The translations under genes were made by a program, and so were the position numbers. Positions 1-8,822 of a stretch of 64,000 nt of DNA are shown piece after piece; position 1 is the stretch's first letter, and each line of letters begins with the position of its first letter. The notes under the pieces are model-generated. The model did not search any database. It saw only the letters and a program-made list of their open reading frames with translations, and was not told where the DNA came from. The DNA comes from Microbacterium oxydans. GTDB lineage: Bacteria > Actinomycetota > Actinomycetes > Actinomycetales > Microbacteriaceae. The stretch spans positions 248,001-312,000 of the forward strand of contig NZ_FMIR01000019.1 in assembly GCF_900095745.1 (NCBI RefSeq), read 5' to 3'.

Positions 1-516
1 AGTGAGCGCCCCCTGCCCGGATGCCGTGGGGCCACCGCGACGCCAGGCATGGCACAGCGCAATCGCCAGGGCGTCGGCCGCGTCGGCCGGCTGCGGAAGC
101 GCGTCCAGTCGCAAGATGCGCGCGATCATGGTCTGCACCTGGCGCTTATCGGCGGCGCCGTAGCCGGTGACCGCGGCCTTCACCTCGCTCGGCGTATGGG
201 TGGCGGCGGGCAACCCAGACTCGGCCGCGATCAGCAGCGCCACGCCACTGGCCTGGGCCGTCCCCATCACGGAGTGGGTGTTCTGCTGCGCGAAGACGCG
301 CTCGACGGCGACCGCATCCGGGCGGTGCTCCGCGATCACCGCACGGATCCCGGCCGCGACGATGGCCAGACGATCACCGACCTCGGCATCCGGTGACGAT
401 CGGATCACTCCCACATGCACCAGCGTGCCGCGACGCGAAGGATCGACGTCGACGATGCCCACACCGCAACGCGTGAGGCCGGGGTCGATGCCGAGCACGC
501 GCAGAGAGGAGGTCAC
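1..516 (-). CDS. ruvC: RuvC Holliday junction endonuclease, 3' end outside window
   Basis: RuvC resolves Holliday junctions by paired nicking during recombinational repair, acting with RuvAB. The reverse strand reads from a GTG at 516 through 172 codons and runs off the window edge with no stop, so only the last residues are missing (family length about 175-190). The start GIDPGLTRCGVG carries the first catalytic Asp, AVERVFAQQNTHSVMG carries a catalytic Glu, and the PADAADALAIALCHAW region carries the C-terminal acidic pair. It follows yebC on the same strand, the usual actinobacterial order yebC-ruvC-ruvA-ruvB; ruvAB would lie beyond the left edge. Confidence 0.95.
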   Translation of the reverse strand, partial: MTSSLRVLGIDPGLTRCGVGIVDVDPSRRGTLVHVGVIRSSPDAEVGDRLAIVAAGIRAVIAEHRPDAVAVERVFAQQNTHSVMGTAQASGVALLIAAESGLPAATHTPSEVKAAVTGYGAADKRQVQTMIARILRLDALPQPADAADALAIALCHAWRRGGPTASGQGALT

Positions 517-561
517 TCCCCCAGGCTAGGTGGGCACACCGACACAGGCCGCCCGGCGCGC

Positions 562-1323
562 CTACGCGTCGTCGTTCTCGAGCTCGGCCTGGACCTCGGC
601 CGACAGGTCGAAGTTGGTGAACACGTTCTGCACGTCTTCACTGTCTTCAAGGGCATCGATCAGGCGGAAGATCTTCCGTGCGGTGTCGGCGTCGATCTCG
701 ACCTTGAGGTTCGGAACGAACTCGACGTCCGCCGACTCGTAGTCGATCCCGGCTTCCTGCAGCGCGCTGCGCACGGCCACCAGGTCAGTCGCCTCAGTGA
801 TGACCTCGAAGCCCTCGGCATGAGGCTCGATCTCCTCGGCGCCCGCCTCGAGCGCCGCCATCATGACGTCGTCCTCGGTGGTGCCCTCGGAGCCGACGAC
901 GATGACGCCCTTGCGGCTGAAGTTGTAGGCGACGCTGCCGGGGTCGGCGAGCGTCCCACCGTTGCGGCTGAGCGCCGTGCGGACCTCAGCGGCCGCCCGG
1001 TTCTTGTTGTCGGTCAGACACTCGATCATGAGCGCGACGCCGTTGGGTCCGTAGCCCTCGTACATGATCGAGGTGTACTCGACGACCTCGCCGCCGATGC
1101 CGGCACCACGCTTCACTGCGCGGTCGATGTTGTCCTTGGGGACCGAGGTCTTCTTGGCCTTCTGCACCGCGTCGAAGAGTGTCGGGTTGCCGACGAGGTC
1201 TGGTCCGCCGAGCTTCGCCGCAACCTCGATGTTCTTGATCAGCTTGGCCCAGGACTTCGCACGCCGCGAGTCGATGATGGCCTTCTTGTGCTTCGTGGTC
1301 GCCCACTTGGAATGCCCGGACAT
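562..1323 (-). CDS. yebC: YebC/PmpR family regulator or translation factor
   Basis: A 253-residue YebC/TACO1-family protein, full length for the family. The start at 1323 is chosen because [15 protein letters not shown] is the nearly invariant N-terminus of the family; the open frame extends further upstream but without conservation. [17 protein letters not shown] and [15 protein letters not shown] are further family signatures. Members were described as DNA-binding regulators and more recently as factors that relieve ribosome stalling; the sequence does not say which applies here. It sits 45 bp upstream of ruvC and is probably co-transcribed with it. Confidence 0.95.
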   Translation of the reverse strand: MSGHSKWATTKHKKAIIDSRRAKSWAKLIKNIEVAAKLGGPDLVGNPTLFDAVQKAKKTSVPKDNIDRAVKRGAGIGGEVVEYTSIMYEGYGPNGVALMIECLTDNKNRAAAEVRTALSRNGGTLADPGSVAYNFSRKGVIVVGSEGTTEDDVMMAALEAGAEEIEPHAEGFEVITEATDLVAVRSALQEAGIDYESADVEFVPNLKVEIDADTARKIFRLIDALEDSEDVQNVFTNFDLSAEVQAELENDDA

Positions 1324-1431
1324 AAGTCTCCGCTCGTCGTATCCGCCCCGGAGCGTGCCCAGGGCGTCGTCCATTCTATCGAAAAGCCGCGGTCGACCGA
1401 GCGGCGTCCACCGCGGCCGTCCGCGCAGCCG

Positions 1432-2034
1432 TCATTCGCGCGGGTCGCGGCCCTGCAACGTCACCGGGGCGGCACCGATCTGCAGCAACATGCGCGATTC
1501 ATCGCCGCGCGCAACCCGCACATGCTCGGTGATGTAGCCCGCGATCTCGTCGCTCGGCTCACCCTGGGCACAGGTTCCGACCGCGGTGTTCGCCTGCCGG
1601 ACGAGCGCCATCATCATCGGGACGCGCTGGAGGAGGCGATCGGCCTCCTCCGGCTTGTCGACCGCTTCGGCGATCGCCCGCTCGCCCTTCGTCTGGTAGT
1701 CGCAGGCGAGCACGTGGGCTGCACCGAACGCGGCCTGCTCCCGCAACGGGGCTGCCGGATCGTGCAGCGCGTAGTAGCGAGCCACCTCGTCACGGAGCCA
1801 CGGCACCAGCGGCAGGAGAGAGTCCTGGGTCGCCTGATCGAGTTCTCCTCCCTGCAACACCGGCTCCATCGCCGCCACGACCGCGTCCATCCATCCGCGA
1901 AGGGCAGCGGTCCGCGCCTCGTCCTCGGCTGTCCCGCTGATCATCGTCGACGCGCGATCATACACATGCAGTCGCTGCAGGTTCATGTAGAGGTTGTTCA
2001 GGCCGATGAGTTGCCATTCACGTGCGCCGATCAT
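1432..2034 (-). CDS. Conserved hypothetical protein, about 200 aa
   Basis: A 200-residue soluble, largely helical and acidic protein that I do not recognise. The start at 2034 (MIGAREWQLIGLNNLYMNLQ) is preferred over the longer open frame because the upstream part is Arg/Pro-rich and looks non-coding. Nothing suggests a signal peptide or membrane segment. Its sequence has LLPLVPWLRDEVARYYALHDP and a Met-rich stretch near RVPMMMALVRQAN. It lies 108 bp upstream of yebC on the same strand and marks one edge of the accessory block between yebC and pdxT. It is likely a real gene given typical codon bias; function unknown. Confidence 0.6.
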   Translation of the reverse strand: MIGAREWQLIGLNNLYMNLQRLHVYDRASTMISGTAEDEARTAALRGWMDAVVAAMEPVLQGGELDQATQDSLLPLVPWLRDEVARYYALHDPAAPLREQAAFGAAHVLACDYQTKGERAIAEAVDKPEEADRLLQRVPMMMALVRQANTAVGTCAQGEPSDEIAGYITEHVRVARGDESRMLLQIGAAPVTLQGRDPRE

Positions 2035-2144
2035 GCGATCAACCCTACTGATCGCATGGGGCCCGCTCGCGTCCGGGCTCCTCGCGAACCGGCGTGAGCG
2101 CGCGACCTCTGGCGCGAGGCGACACCCGGGTGTAGGCCTGAGGC

Positions 2145-3539
2145 ATGAACGAGATGGCTCCTGACGACAGGTCGCGTGCACTGGAAACCGCGCATCACGC
2201 CGCCCTCCGATTCCTGGACTCGGTCGCCGAGCGACCGGTGTGGCCCCGGGCTTCACTCGACGACATGCTGACAGCGTTCGGCGGCCCGCTCCCTGAGCAC
2301 GGCATGGACCCCGCGACAGTGGTCGAGGAGATGGCCGTGCTCGCCGACCCCGGACTCGTCGCGATCCCCGGCGGCCGGTTCTTCGGCTTCGTGATCGGCG
2401 GCACGCATCCGGCAGCCCTGGCCGCCGACTGGCTCGTCTCGGCGTGGGATCAGAACTCTGGTTCGTCGACCCTCACACCCGCCACGGTCGCCATGGAACG
2501 CGTCGCCGGGCAGTGGATGCTCGACCTCTTCGGCCTCCCCGCGGCCGCCAGCGTCGGTTTCGTCACGGGCGGGCAGCTCGCCAACTTCACCTGCCTGGCC
2601 ACCGCGCGACACGCGGTTCTCGCACGCGCGGGATGGGACATCGCCGAGCAGGGTTTCCAGGGTTCCCCCACGCTGCGGTTCGTCGTCGGGGCCGACCGGC
2701 ACGGATCCATCGACCGTGCCGCACGCTTCCTGGGGATCGGACGAGCGGAATTGACGGTCATACCCTCCGACGAGCAAGGACGCATGAGTGCGGACGCGCT
2801 GGAGCAGGCTCTCACCGGCGGCGAGGGACCCCTCATCGTGTGTCTGCAGGCGGGTGAGGTGCACACCGGCGCTTTCGACGACTTCGCCGCGCTCATCCCG
2901 GTCGCACACCGGAACGGCGCGTGGGTGCACATCGACGGCGCGTTCGGGCTGTGGGCGGCGGCCTCCCCCGCACTGTGCCACCTCACCGCGGGCATGGCGG
3001 ATGCCGACTCCTGGGCGACAGACGCCCACAAGACGCTGAACGTGCCCTACGACTGTGGCATGGCGATCGTGCGCGACCCGGCGGACTCCATCGCGGCGTT
3101 CCGCACCGGAGGCGACTATCTGATCTATTCAGGGCTCGACCCGTGGGATGTCACGCCCGAGCTCTCGCGACGCGCCCGCGGGGTTCCCGCGTGGGCCGCG
3201 CTGCGCAGTCTCGGACGATCGGGTATCGCCGAGCTGATGGATCGCCTGCATGCCCACGCCGTCGCCATGGCCGCGGGACTCCGGACGGTGGACTCGGTGG
3301 AAGTCATCAACGAGGTCGACTACACACAGGTGATGTTCCGCCTCGGCTCCGCCGAAGCGACGCGTGCGCTCGGCGCGGCGATCCTCGTCGAGGGGACGGC
3401 GGCCATGACGGGCGCCGAGTGGGAGGGCCGTGCGGCCCTGCGGTGCTCGATGTCGTCGTGGGCGACCACTTCGGACGACGTCGACCGCACCGTCGAGGCC
3501 ATCCGCGCCCTGGTCGACGCAGGTTCACGCACCGAGTGA
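2145..3539 (+). CDS. Pyridoxal-phosphate-dependent decarboxylase (aromatic amino acid / glutamate decarboxylase family)
   Basis: A 464-residue group II PLP decarboxylase, full length. The PLP-binding Lys is in SWATDAHKTLNVPYDCG near residue 300, and VHIDGAFGLWAAAS holds the Asp that pairs with the pyridine nitrogen. The N-terminal WPRASLDDMLTAFGGPLPE and GRFFGFVIGGTHPAALAADWL regions are typical of actinobacterial DDC-like proteins. The exact amino acid substrate cannot be read from sequence. It is monocistronic or the first of a pair with the APH-type kinase 93 bp downstream. PLP dependence puts it near the vitamin B6 genes, but there is no sign of co-regulation. Confidence 0.88.
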   Translation: MNEMAPDDRSRALETAHHAALRFLDSVAERPVWPRASLDDMLTAFGGPLPEHGMDPATVVEEMAVLADPGLVAIPGGRFFGFVIGGTHPAALAADWLVSAWDQNSGSSTLTPATVAMERVAGQWMLDLFGLPAAASVGFVTGGQLANFTCLATARHAVLARAGWDIAEQGFQGSPTLRFVVGADRHGSIDRAARFLGIGRAELTVIPSDEQGRMSADALEQALTGGEGPLIVCLQAGEVHTGAFDDFAALIPVAHRNGAWVHIDGAFGLWAAASPALCHLTAGMADADSWATDAHKTLNVPYDCGMAIVRDPADSIAAFRTGGDYLIYSGLDPWDVTPELSRRARGVPAWAALRSLGRSGIAELMDRLHAHAVAMAAGLRTVDSVEVINEVDYTQVMFRLGSAEATRALGAAILVEGTAAMTGAEWEGRAALRCSMSSWATTSDDVDRTVEAIRALVDAGSRTE

Positions 3540-3632
3540 CCGAGACCGTTGGTCCTGCCGCCGGCTGCTGCTAGCGTCGAGGAACCCGTGCCCCGGGGAT
3601 ATCGCGACGCTGCGAGCGAAGGGACCGTCACG

Positions 3633-4583
3633 ATGAGCGCAGGCGCAGACCGCCTTCGACCGGAGTGGACCGCACTCCCCCTGGTGGTGCGCGCGCGCAT
3701 CGTCGACGTGATCGGAGGACGATTCGTCCGCGACGACCCGGCGCAAAGCGGATTCAGTGCGTCCTACGCCGGTGTGGTCACCACCACCAAGGGGAAGGCC
3801 TTCGTGAAGGCGTGCGCGCGGGATTGGCACCCCGACTCGCTGCACTTCCTCCGTGCCGAGATGCAGGTGCTCAGGACACTGCCACCGACGATCGCCCCGG
3901 CGGTGCTCGGCGAGGTCGACGAGACGGTCGGCGCTGCGCTCGTGCTCGAGGCGATCGACGGGCACCACCCCGGCAGCCCCTGGTCGGTGGATGATCTGCA
4001 TTCGATCGCCTCGACCCTCCGCATCCTCTCGTCGACGAAGGCGCCACTCGACCTGGGAGACGCGGCCGACAGCATGCTCCCCGACTTCACCCGATGGGAG
4101 CAGATCTCCCTCAATGAGCGGCTGCTCGCCGGTCTCCCGATCCTGGTCCGAGAGCGGATGAGTGATCTGCTGCGTATCGAACAGGACTTCCGCGCTGCGG
4201 TCGGCGGAGACGTCATCGCGCACGACGACGTGCGTGCCGACAACATCCTGATCAGCGACGGGCACGCACGATTCGTGGACTGGCCGCACGCCCGCCGCGG
4301 AGCCCCGTGGATCGATCTCCCTTTTCTGCTGCCGAGCGTCGAGGCCTCCGGCGGTCCCGCGTGCGAAGAGGCGTGGCCGCTGTTCGAAGAGCACGGAGCC
4401 CCGCCCGTTCACGACATGCTGCCGGTGATCTCGGGCTTCGCGTCTTATCTCTGGTTCGCACAGGCGCAACCCGAGATACCCCAGCTCCCCGGCCTCCGAG
4501 GGTTCCAGCGTGCGCAAGCCGGCCCCGCGCTGCGCTGGCTCGCAGCCCTGCTGCAGGTTCAGGAACGCGCGGCGTCGAGGTAA
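3633..4583 (+). CDS. APH-family phosphotransferase (aminoglycoside/choline kinase fold)
   Basis: A 316-residue kinase-fold protein. The ATG at 3633 is chosen because a GAAGGGA ribosome site lies 8 bp upstream and the open frame before it is uncharacteristic. The catalytic loop is VIAHDDVRADNILI (Brenner-type HxDxxxxN) and the metal-binding Asp is in ARFVDWPHA. FVKACARDWHPDSL near residue 55 holds the ATP-contacting Lys. The family phosphorylates aminoglycosides, choline or other small hydroxyl compounds; nothing here fixes the substrate, and resistance should not be assumed. Its 3' end overlaps the convergent response-regulator gene by 25 bp. Confidence 0.8.
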   Translation: MSAGADRLRPEWTALPLVVRARIVDVIGGRFVRDDPAQSGFSASYAGVVTTTKGKAFVKACARDWHPDSLHFLRAEMQVLRTLPPTIAPAVLGEVDETVGAALVLEAIDGHHPGSPWSVDDLHSIASTLRILSSTKAPLDLGDAADSMLPDFTRWEQISLNERLLAGLPILVRERMSDLLRIEQDFRAAVGGDVIAHDDVRADNILISDGHARFVDWPHARRGAPWIDLPFLLPSVEASGGPACEEAWPLFEEHGAPPVHDMLPVISGFASYLWFAQAQPEIPQLPGLRGFQRAQAGPALRWLAALLQVQERAASR

Positions 4584-5221
4584 GTCAGAACGGCTCTCAC
4601 TCGGCGGTTCTCCTCGACGGGTCCGAGGCCGAGCTTCGTGAAGATGTTGCCGATGTGTTTACTCACGGCCGCATCCGTCAGCGTGAGCGAAACGGCGATG
4701 TCGGAGTTCGACTGTCCATCGGCCATCAGGCCGAGCACCTCGCGCTCCCGCCCAGTGAGTGCGTCGAGCGGCCCCTGACGCGAACTGCTCAGGAGGTGCT
4801 GGACCACGTCCGGGTCGATGACGGTGCCACCCTCTGCGACCGTGTCGAGCGCGGTCGCGAAGTCGCGGACACGACTCACCCGATCCTTCAGCAGGTAGCC
4901 GATGCCGCCACCCGGAAGCGTGAGCAGTTCTCGCGCGTAGGTGTCCGCGATGTACTGGGAGAGCACCATGACCGGTTGCGCCGGGTGCAGGGCGCGGATG
5001 TCGAGCGCGGCGCGGAGTCCATCGTCCGTCTCGTCCGGCGGCATGCGCACGTCGGTCACGACGACGTCGGGTGCATCGCCGGCCGCGGCCAGGCGCTCGA
5101 ACACCGCCCGCAGCTCGGGCGCCGACTGCGCGGTCGCGACGACGATGTGGCCGAGCCGCTCGAGCAGAGCCGTCAGGGCCTCGCGCAGCAGCGCGGAGTC
5201 TTCAGCGAGCAACAGACGCAT
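4559..5221 (-). CDS. NarL/LuxR-family response regulator
   Basis: A 220-residue two-domain response regulator. The receiver domain (about 1-120) has the phospho-acceptor Asp in VVVTDVRMPP and the switch Lys in GYLLKDRVS. The LuxR-type helix-turn-helix (about 155-215) reads LTGREREVLGLMADGQSNSDIA. It overlaps the upstream histidine kinase gene by 20 bp, so the two are translated from one message. The operon faces a MacB/FtsX ABC exporter across a short intergenic region with an inverted repeat, which suggests that this regulator controls the exporter. Confidence 0.93.
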   Translation of the reverse strand: MRLLLAEDSALLREALTALLERLGHIVVATAQSAPELRAVFERLAAAGDAPDVVVTDVRMPPDETDDGLRAALDIRALHPAQPVMVLSQYIADTYARELLTLPGGGIGYLLKDRVSRVRDFATALDTVAEGGTVIDPDVVQHLLSSSRQGPLDALTGREREVLGLMADGQSNSDIAVSLTLTDAAVSKHIGNIFTKLGLGPVEENRRVRAVLTYLDAARS

Positions 5222-6485
5222 CCGACACCGCCCATTCTTTTTGCAGCGGCATCGTCATACGGAGCGTCGTCGGCCCGCCGTCCGGGCTGTCGATCGTGAA
5301 CCGACCACCGAGGGTGGCGGCGCGTTCGGTGAGTCCTCGCAGACCTGTTCCCTCATTCGCATCCGCTCCGCCCTGCCCGTCGTCTATGGCGAGCACGTCG
5401 AGGATGGCGTTCGTCACCCCGGCACGCACGGTCAGCCTGGTCGCGACGGTGTGCTTGGCCGCGTTGCTGATCGCCTCGGTCACGAAATAGTAGGCGGCCG
5501 TCTCCACCGGCGCCGGCAGCCTGCCGAGGTCCGGGATCTCCAGCCGGAGCGGGATCGGCGCCCGGTCGGCCAACTCGTCCAGGGCTGCCCGGAGCCCGTG
5601 GTCGGTGAGAACGGCAGGATGGATACCTCGCACGGTATCCCGCAGCGTCGCCATCGCGTGTTCCGCCTGTCCCTGGGCGACGTCGAGCGCACCGCGGACC
5701 GGGGCGGTGTCGGCACCCGTCGCGTCGAGGTCGTCGAGTTCGAGACTCACCATGCCGAGGCGCGCGGCGAGCGTCACGAGTTCCTGCTGGACGCCATCGT
5801 GCAGGTCGCGTTCGATGCGCCGCCGCTCCGCCTCGAAGGCTTCGACCAGCGCAGCGCGCGACTGCACGAGACGCTCCACGTTGCGCGTCATCTCGTGCTG
5901 TCGAGGACCGCAGAGCGAACGCAGCAATGTGGCCTGCCCGGCGGCGAGCACGGCGTTGGCGTAGGCGAACACGCACAGCGAGAGCGCGGCGATCGGGACG
6001 AGCAGCAACCAGGTATGAGGAGTCGCGACGATCCAGACGTCGCCGAAGAGGTTGAGCCGCGTGGGTCCACGCACCCCGGACACGGCGACGTAGACGAGGA
6101 GCACGAGCAGCAGGCCCTGGAAGAACACCAGGGCGAGCACGAGCCAGCCGACGACCAGATCGAGCAGCAGCGCGACCGTCTCCCTCCAGGTCGCTCCCTC
6201 GTTCATCCGCACGGACAGCCAGAGATGACGTTGGTCGCGCCGGAGGGGAACGTGACCGGACGGCTGAGCAGGAAAACCCAAGAGCCGGGTACGTCGCCGC
6301 TCGAGCGCGCCGATCACGATGCCCCACAGGGGCAGAAACAGCAACGTCAGGATGGTGATCGGCAGCAGCAGAAGACCGATCGCGACGCTCGCCGACAGGT
6401 ATCCGAGAGCGCGCCATGGCCACGCGCCGAACAGGAACCGCCAGGGTGCGCGCATCATCGCGTGCCAGACGGTCGGCGCTCTCAT
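5202..6485 (-). CDS. Sensor histidine kinase (HisKA_3/DesK-like)
   Basis: A 427-residue membrane histidine kinase. Hydrophobic segments fall at about residues 28-60 and 100-190 (for example LVVGWLVLALVFFQGLLLVL and TWLLLVPIAALSLCVFAYAN). The phospho-acceptor His is in RRIERDLHDGVQQELVTLA near residue 230. The ATPase domain shows NAAKHTVATRLTVRAG (N box) and GTGLRGLTERAATLGG (G box). It is the first gene of a kinase-regulator operon. The large N-terminal membrane domain without an extracellular sensor is typical of kinases that sense envelope or bilayer stress with a neighbouring ABC exporter. Confidence 0.93.
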   Translation of the reverse strand: MRAPTVWHAMMRAPWRFLFGAWPWRALGYLSASVAIGLLLLPITILTLLFLPLWGIVIGALERRRTRLLGFPAQPSGHVPLRRDQRHLWLSVRMNEGATWRETVALLLDLVVGWLVLALVFFQGLLLVLLVYVAVSGVRGPTRLNLFGDVWIVATPHTWLLLVPIAALSLCVFAYANAVLAAGQATLLRSLCGPRQHEMTRNVERLVQSRAALVEAFEAERRRIERDLHDGVQQELVTLAARLGMVSLELDDLDATGADTAPVRGALDVAQGQAEHAMATLRDTVRGIHPAVLTDHGLRAALDELADRAPIPLRLEIPDLGRLPAPVETAAYYFVTEAISNAAKHTVATRLTVRAGVTNAILDVLAIDDGQGGADANEGTGLRGLTERAATLGGRFTIDSPDGGPTTLRMTMPLQKEWAVSDASVAR

Positions 6486-6535
6486 GCCTCAACCCTACGG
6501 ATCGCGGAGCCGGGCAGCGGGCGATCGAGCGAAGA

Positions 6536-6551
6536 GTAGAGCCAGCTCTAC
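6536..6551. promoter_or_regulatory. Inverted repeat between kinase operon and ABC exporter (putative response-regulator operator)
   Basis: The sequence GTAGAGC-CA-GCTCTAC is a perfect inverted repeat with 7-bp arms and a 2-bp centre. It lies in the 123-bp divergent space between the histidine kinase start (6485) and the ABC ATPase start (6609). LuxR-type response regulators bind such dyads as dimers, so control of both transcripts by the adjacent regulator is a reasonable inference. Confidence 0.5.
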
Positions 6552-6608
6552 CACGACTGTCCACTCCGGTCTCTCGCCGCGCCTCTCGGTGCGCGCTCGA
6601 ATGGAGGG

Positions 6609-7349
6609 GTGATCGAACCACTGATTCGCGCCGCGAACCTCGAGAAGACATTCCCCGGAACCGGTCGGAAGGAGCCGCGCGTCTCCGTCCTGCGCGGGAT
6701 ATCCCTCGATGTGCATCCCGGCGAGATGGTGAGCATCGTCGGTCCGAGCGGTTCCGGCAAGTCGACCCTGCTCTACTGCCTCTCGGGTCTCGAGCCCTAC
6801 GACACCGGGAGCGTCCACCTCGCAGGTCGAGAGCTCTCGTCCCTTCGGCGCGGCGCGCTCGCCGCGCTGCGTCGCCGTCACGTCGGATTCGTGTTCCAGT
6901 CCTTCAACCTCATCCCCTCGCTGACGGCGCGGGAGAACATCGCGCTTCCCGCCCGGCTTGCGCGGCAGAGCGTGCAGCGCGCGGACGTTGACCGTGCGCT
7001 CGCCGACGTCGGCCTGACGGACCGTGGCGGGCATCGCCCCGGACAGCTCTCGGGCGGCCAACAGCAGCGGATCGCCATCGCCCGCGTGCTCGCCCTGCGG
7101 CCGGACATCGTGTTCGCGGATGAACCCACCGGATCGCTCGACACGGCCACGGGCGCCGACGTGCTCCGCCTGCTTCGCGCATCGGCCGGCGATGGCAGAT
7201 CCGTCGTCATGGTCACCCATGACCTCGAGGCCGCCGCCCTCGCCGATCGCGTCCTCGTGCTCCGCGACGGGACGATCCATCGAGAACTGCGACACCCCAC
7301 TCCGGAGCAGGTGCTCGAGGCGATCACTCTCGCCGGGGCTTCGGCATGA
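6609..7349 (+). CDS. ABC transporter ATP-binding protein (MacB/LolD type)
   Basis: A 246-residue ATPase with Walker A GPSGSGKSTLLYC, Q-loop FVFQSFNLIPSLTARENI, signature LSGGQQQRIAIARVLALRP, Walker B DIVFADEPTGSLD and H-loop VMVTHDLEAA. It is of the LolD/MacB class that pairs with FtsX-like permeases. The GTG at 6609 gives the normal N-terminus MIEPLIRAANLEKTF, but the only purine-rich run (GGAGGG) directly abuts the start, so initiation may be leaderless or non-canonical. The permease gene overlaps it by 4 bp. Confidence 0.93.
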   Translation: MIEPLIRAANLEKTFPGTGRKEPRVSVLRGISLDVHPGEMVSIVGPSGSGKSTLLYCLSGLEPYDTGSVHLAGRELSSLRRGALAALRRRHVGFVFQSFNLIPSLTARENIALPARLARQSVQRADVDRALADVGLTDRGGHRPGQLSGGQQQRIAIARVLALRPDIVFADEPTGSLDTATGADVLRLLRASAGDGRSVVMVTHDLEAAALADRVLVLRDGTIHRELRHPTPEQVLEAITLAGASA

Positions 7350-8689
7350 TCGCCCTGATCGTCTCCGATCTGATGTTGCGGTGGCGCGTCTGGCTCGGAG
7401 TGCTCGCCGTGACCGTCACCTCCGGATTCGTCGGTGCGCACGCCGCCGGTCTGCTCGAGACCGGCACCTTCCACGGTGGCGCCGTGCAGGAGGGGCTCGC
7501 CAGCACCAGCTCCGCTGTGATCATGTTCGCGGCCATCACGGCGCTCATCGTGCTCGGTTCCACGGCGAATCTCACGATCGCCCTGCAGCTGCGCGATTAC
7601 GCGCTGTGGCAGCTCGTCGGCGTCCGGCCCGCGCTGGTCGCCGTCATCGTTCTCACCCAGCTCGGCATCATCGGCATCATCGGCGCGCTCGTCGGCTGGC
7701 TCCTCGCGCTGCCGATGTTCCCGTCCCTCTTCGTCTGGGTGTTCCGGGAGTGGCCCGAGATGCAGGGCGTGAGCCTCCACCTCGGTATCGGCAGCGGCCT
7801 CATCGTGATCGCCGCAGTTGCGCTCACCGTGGTGCTCGGTGGACTGCGCAGTGCGCGGCGGGCCAGTCGGACCCCGGCCATCGAGGCACTTCGTGATGCA
7901 GAGCCCCCGCGGATCCGGATGGGATGGTTCCGCATCATCCTGACCGTGTGCGCTCTCGGAGGCACCACGGCGCTCGCGACGACCCTCGACGGCGATGCAT
8001 CGATGTCCGCGTTCTCGGGGCAGGCCATCCTGCTCACACCCTTGATCGCGGCCGCCCTCGCCGCCGCAGGCCCGATCGTGTTCCCTCTCGTCCTCCGCGG
8101 CTGGACCGCGATGGTGCCGACGACCATCTCCGCGACGTGGTTCCTCGCCCGGAACTCCGCCCGGTACCGCCTGTCTCGGTCGAGCGCGGCGATCGGTCCC
8201 CTCGTGGTCGCGATCGCCCTCGCGGGAGGGCTCTACACGACGGGTGCGACACTGGCCGCGGCGGAAGCCGTGCGAAGCGGCAGCGACGCGGGATTCGACC
8301 TCGCCCCCGAGGGGGTCGTGATCCTCCTCGGCGGCCCCCTCCTCCTCGCGGGCGTGGCGGCCGCGGCGACCGTGTTCATGTCCGGTCATACCCGCGAGCG
8401 GGAATTCGCCCTCATCCAGGCCGTGGGCTCCACGTGCGGTGCGATCGTGCTCACCGCGATCTGGGAAGCTCTGGCCTATGCGGTCACTGCGGCCATGTTG
8501 GGGGTAGCCGCCACTGCGGTCGGAGGCCTCGTCGTCGCCGGAAAGCTCTCGCTGCCCGGCCCCGTCATCGCGTTCCCGACGATCGGGCTGATCGCCGGCG
8601 GTGGACTCGCCCTGCTCCTGGCCGCCACAGTCCTGCCGACGGTCACCGCTCTCCGCACCGAGATTCCTCGCACCCTCGCCGTGGAGTAG
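7346..8689 (+). CDS. FtsX-like ABC transporter permease
   Basis: A 447-residue permease starting in an ATGA overlap with the ATPase gene. It has an N-terminal hydrophobic segment (about 15-40), three membrane segments around residues 55-165, a short linker, and a second three-segment FtsX unit in the C-terminal half ending ALLLAATVLPTVTALRTEIP. The loops are short, unlike the large periplasmic domain of MacB, as expected for Gram-positive peptide or antibiotic exporters. With the ATPase and the facing two-component system it forms a BceAB-like or lipid-stress export module. Substrate unknown. It ends 133 bp before the retron RNA. Confidence 0.88.
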   Translation: MIALIVSDLMLRWRVWLGVLAVTVTSGFVGAHAAGLLETGTFHGGAVQEGLASTSSAVIMFAAITALIVLGSTANLTIALQLRDYALWQLVGVRPALVAVIVLTQLGIIGIIGALVGWLLALPMFPSLFVWVFREWPEMQGVSLHLGIGSGLIVIAAVALTVVLGGLRSARRASRTPAIEALRDAEPPRIRMGWFRIILTVCALGGTTALATTLDGDASMSAFSGQAILLTPLIAAALAAAGPIVFPLVLRGWTAMVPTTISATWFLARNSARYRLSRSSAAIGPLVVAIALAGGLYTTGATLAAAEAVRSGSDAGFDLAPEGVVILLGGPLLLAGVAAAATVFMSGHTREREFALIQAVGSTCGAIVLTAIWEALAYAVTAAMLGVAATAVGGLVVAGKLSLPGPVIAFPTIGLIAGGGLALLLAATVLPTVTALRTEIPRTLAVE

Positions 8690-8809
8690 TCGCGGTCGCG
8701 ATCCGGGCGCGGCCGCAGGGGCTGACGCGCTCGCATACTCGCGAAGGGCCGCGTAGTCGCGGCTCATCGCCGGGGCTGCGTTCGATGCCATCCGGACGTT
8801 GGTGTTCCT

Positions 8810-8818
8810 TGCTATGGT
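8810..8818 (+). promoter_or_regulatory. Extended -10 promoter of the retron
   Basis: TGCTATGGT matches an extended -10 element (TGn followed by a TATAAT-like hexamer). No good -35 is seen at normal spacing, which is tolerated by extended -10 promoters. Transcription would begin about 7 bp downstream, near 8824-8826, coinciding with the first base pairs of the a1 arm of the retron RNA. The agreement between the predicted start and the RNA end supports both calls. Confidence 0.5.
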
Positions 8819-8822
8819 GGCC

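Noticed and set aside
415-2097. A 560-codon plus-strand frame covering yebC and the hypothetical gene
   Set aside because: It is the antisense shadow of yebC and its neighbour, and it matches no recognisable family.
3549-3632. Earlier start of the APH-type kinase gene at 3549
   Set aside because: The leader peptide is unlike homologues and lacks a ribosome site, while ATG 3633 has one at good spacing.
8688-8763. Repeated TAGTCGCGG (about 8688 and 8755) as a possible attachment site for the retron
   Set aside because: The copies are only 9 bp, both lie upstream of the retron, and no integrase or copy on the other side was found.
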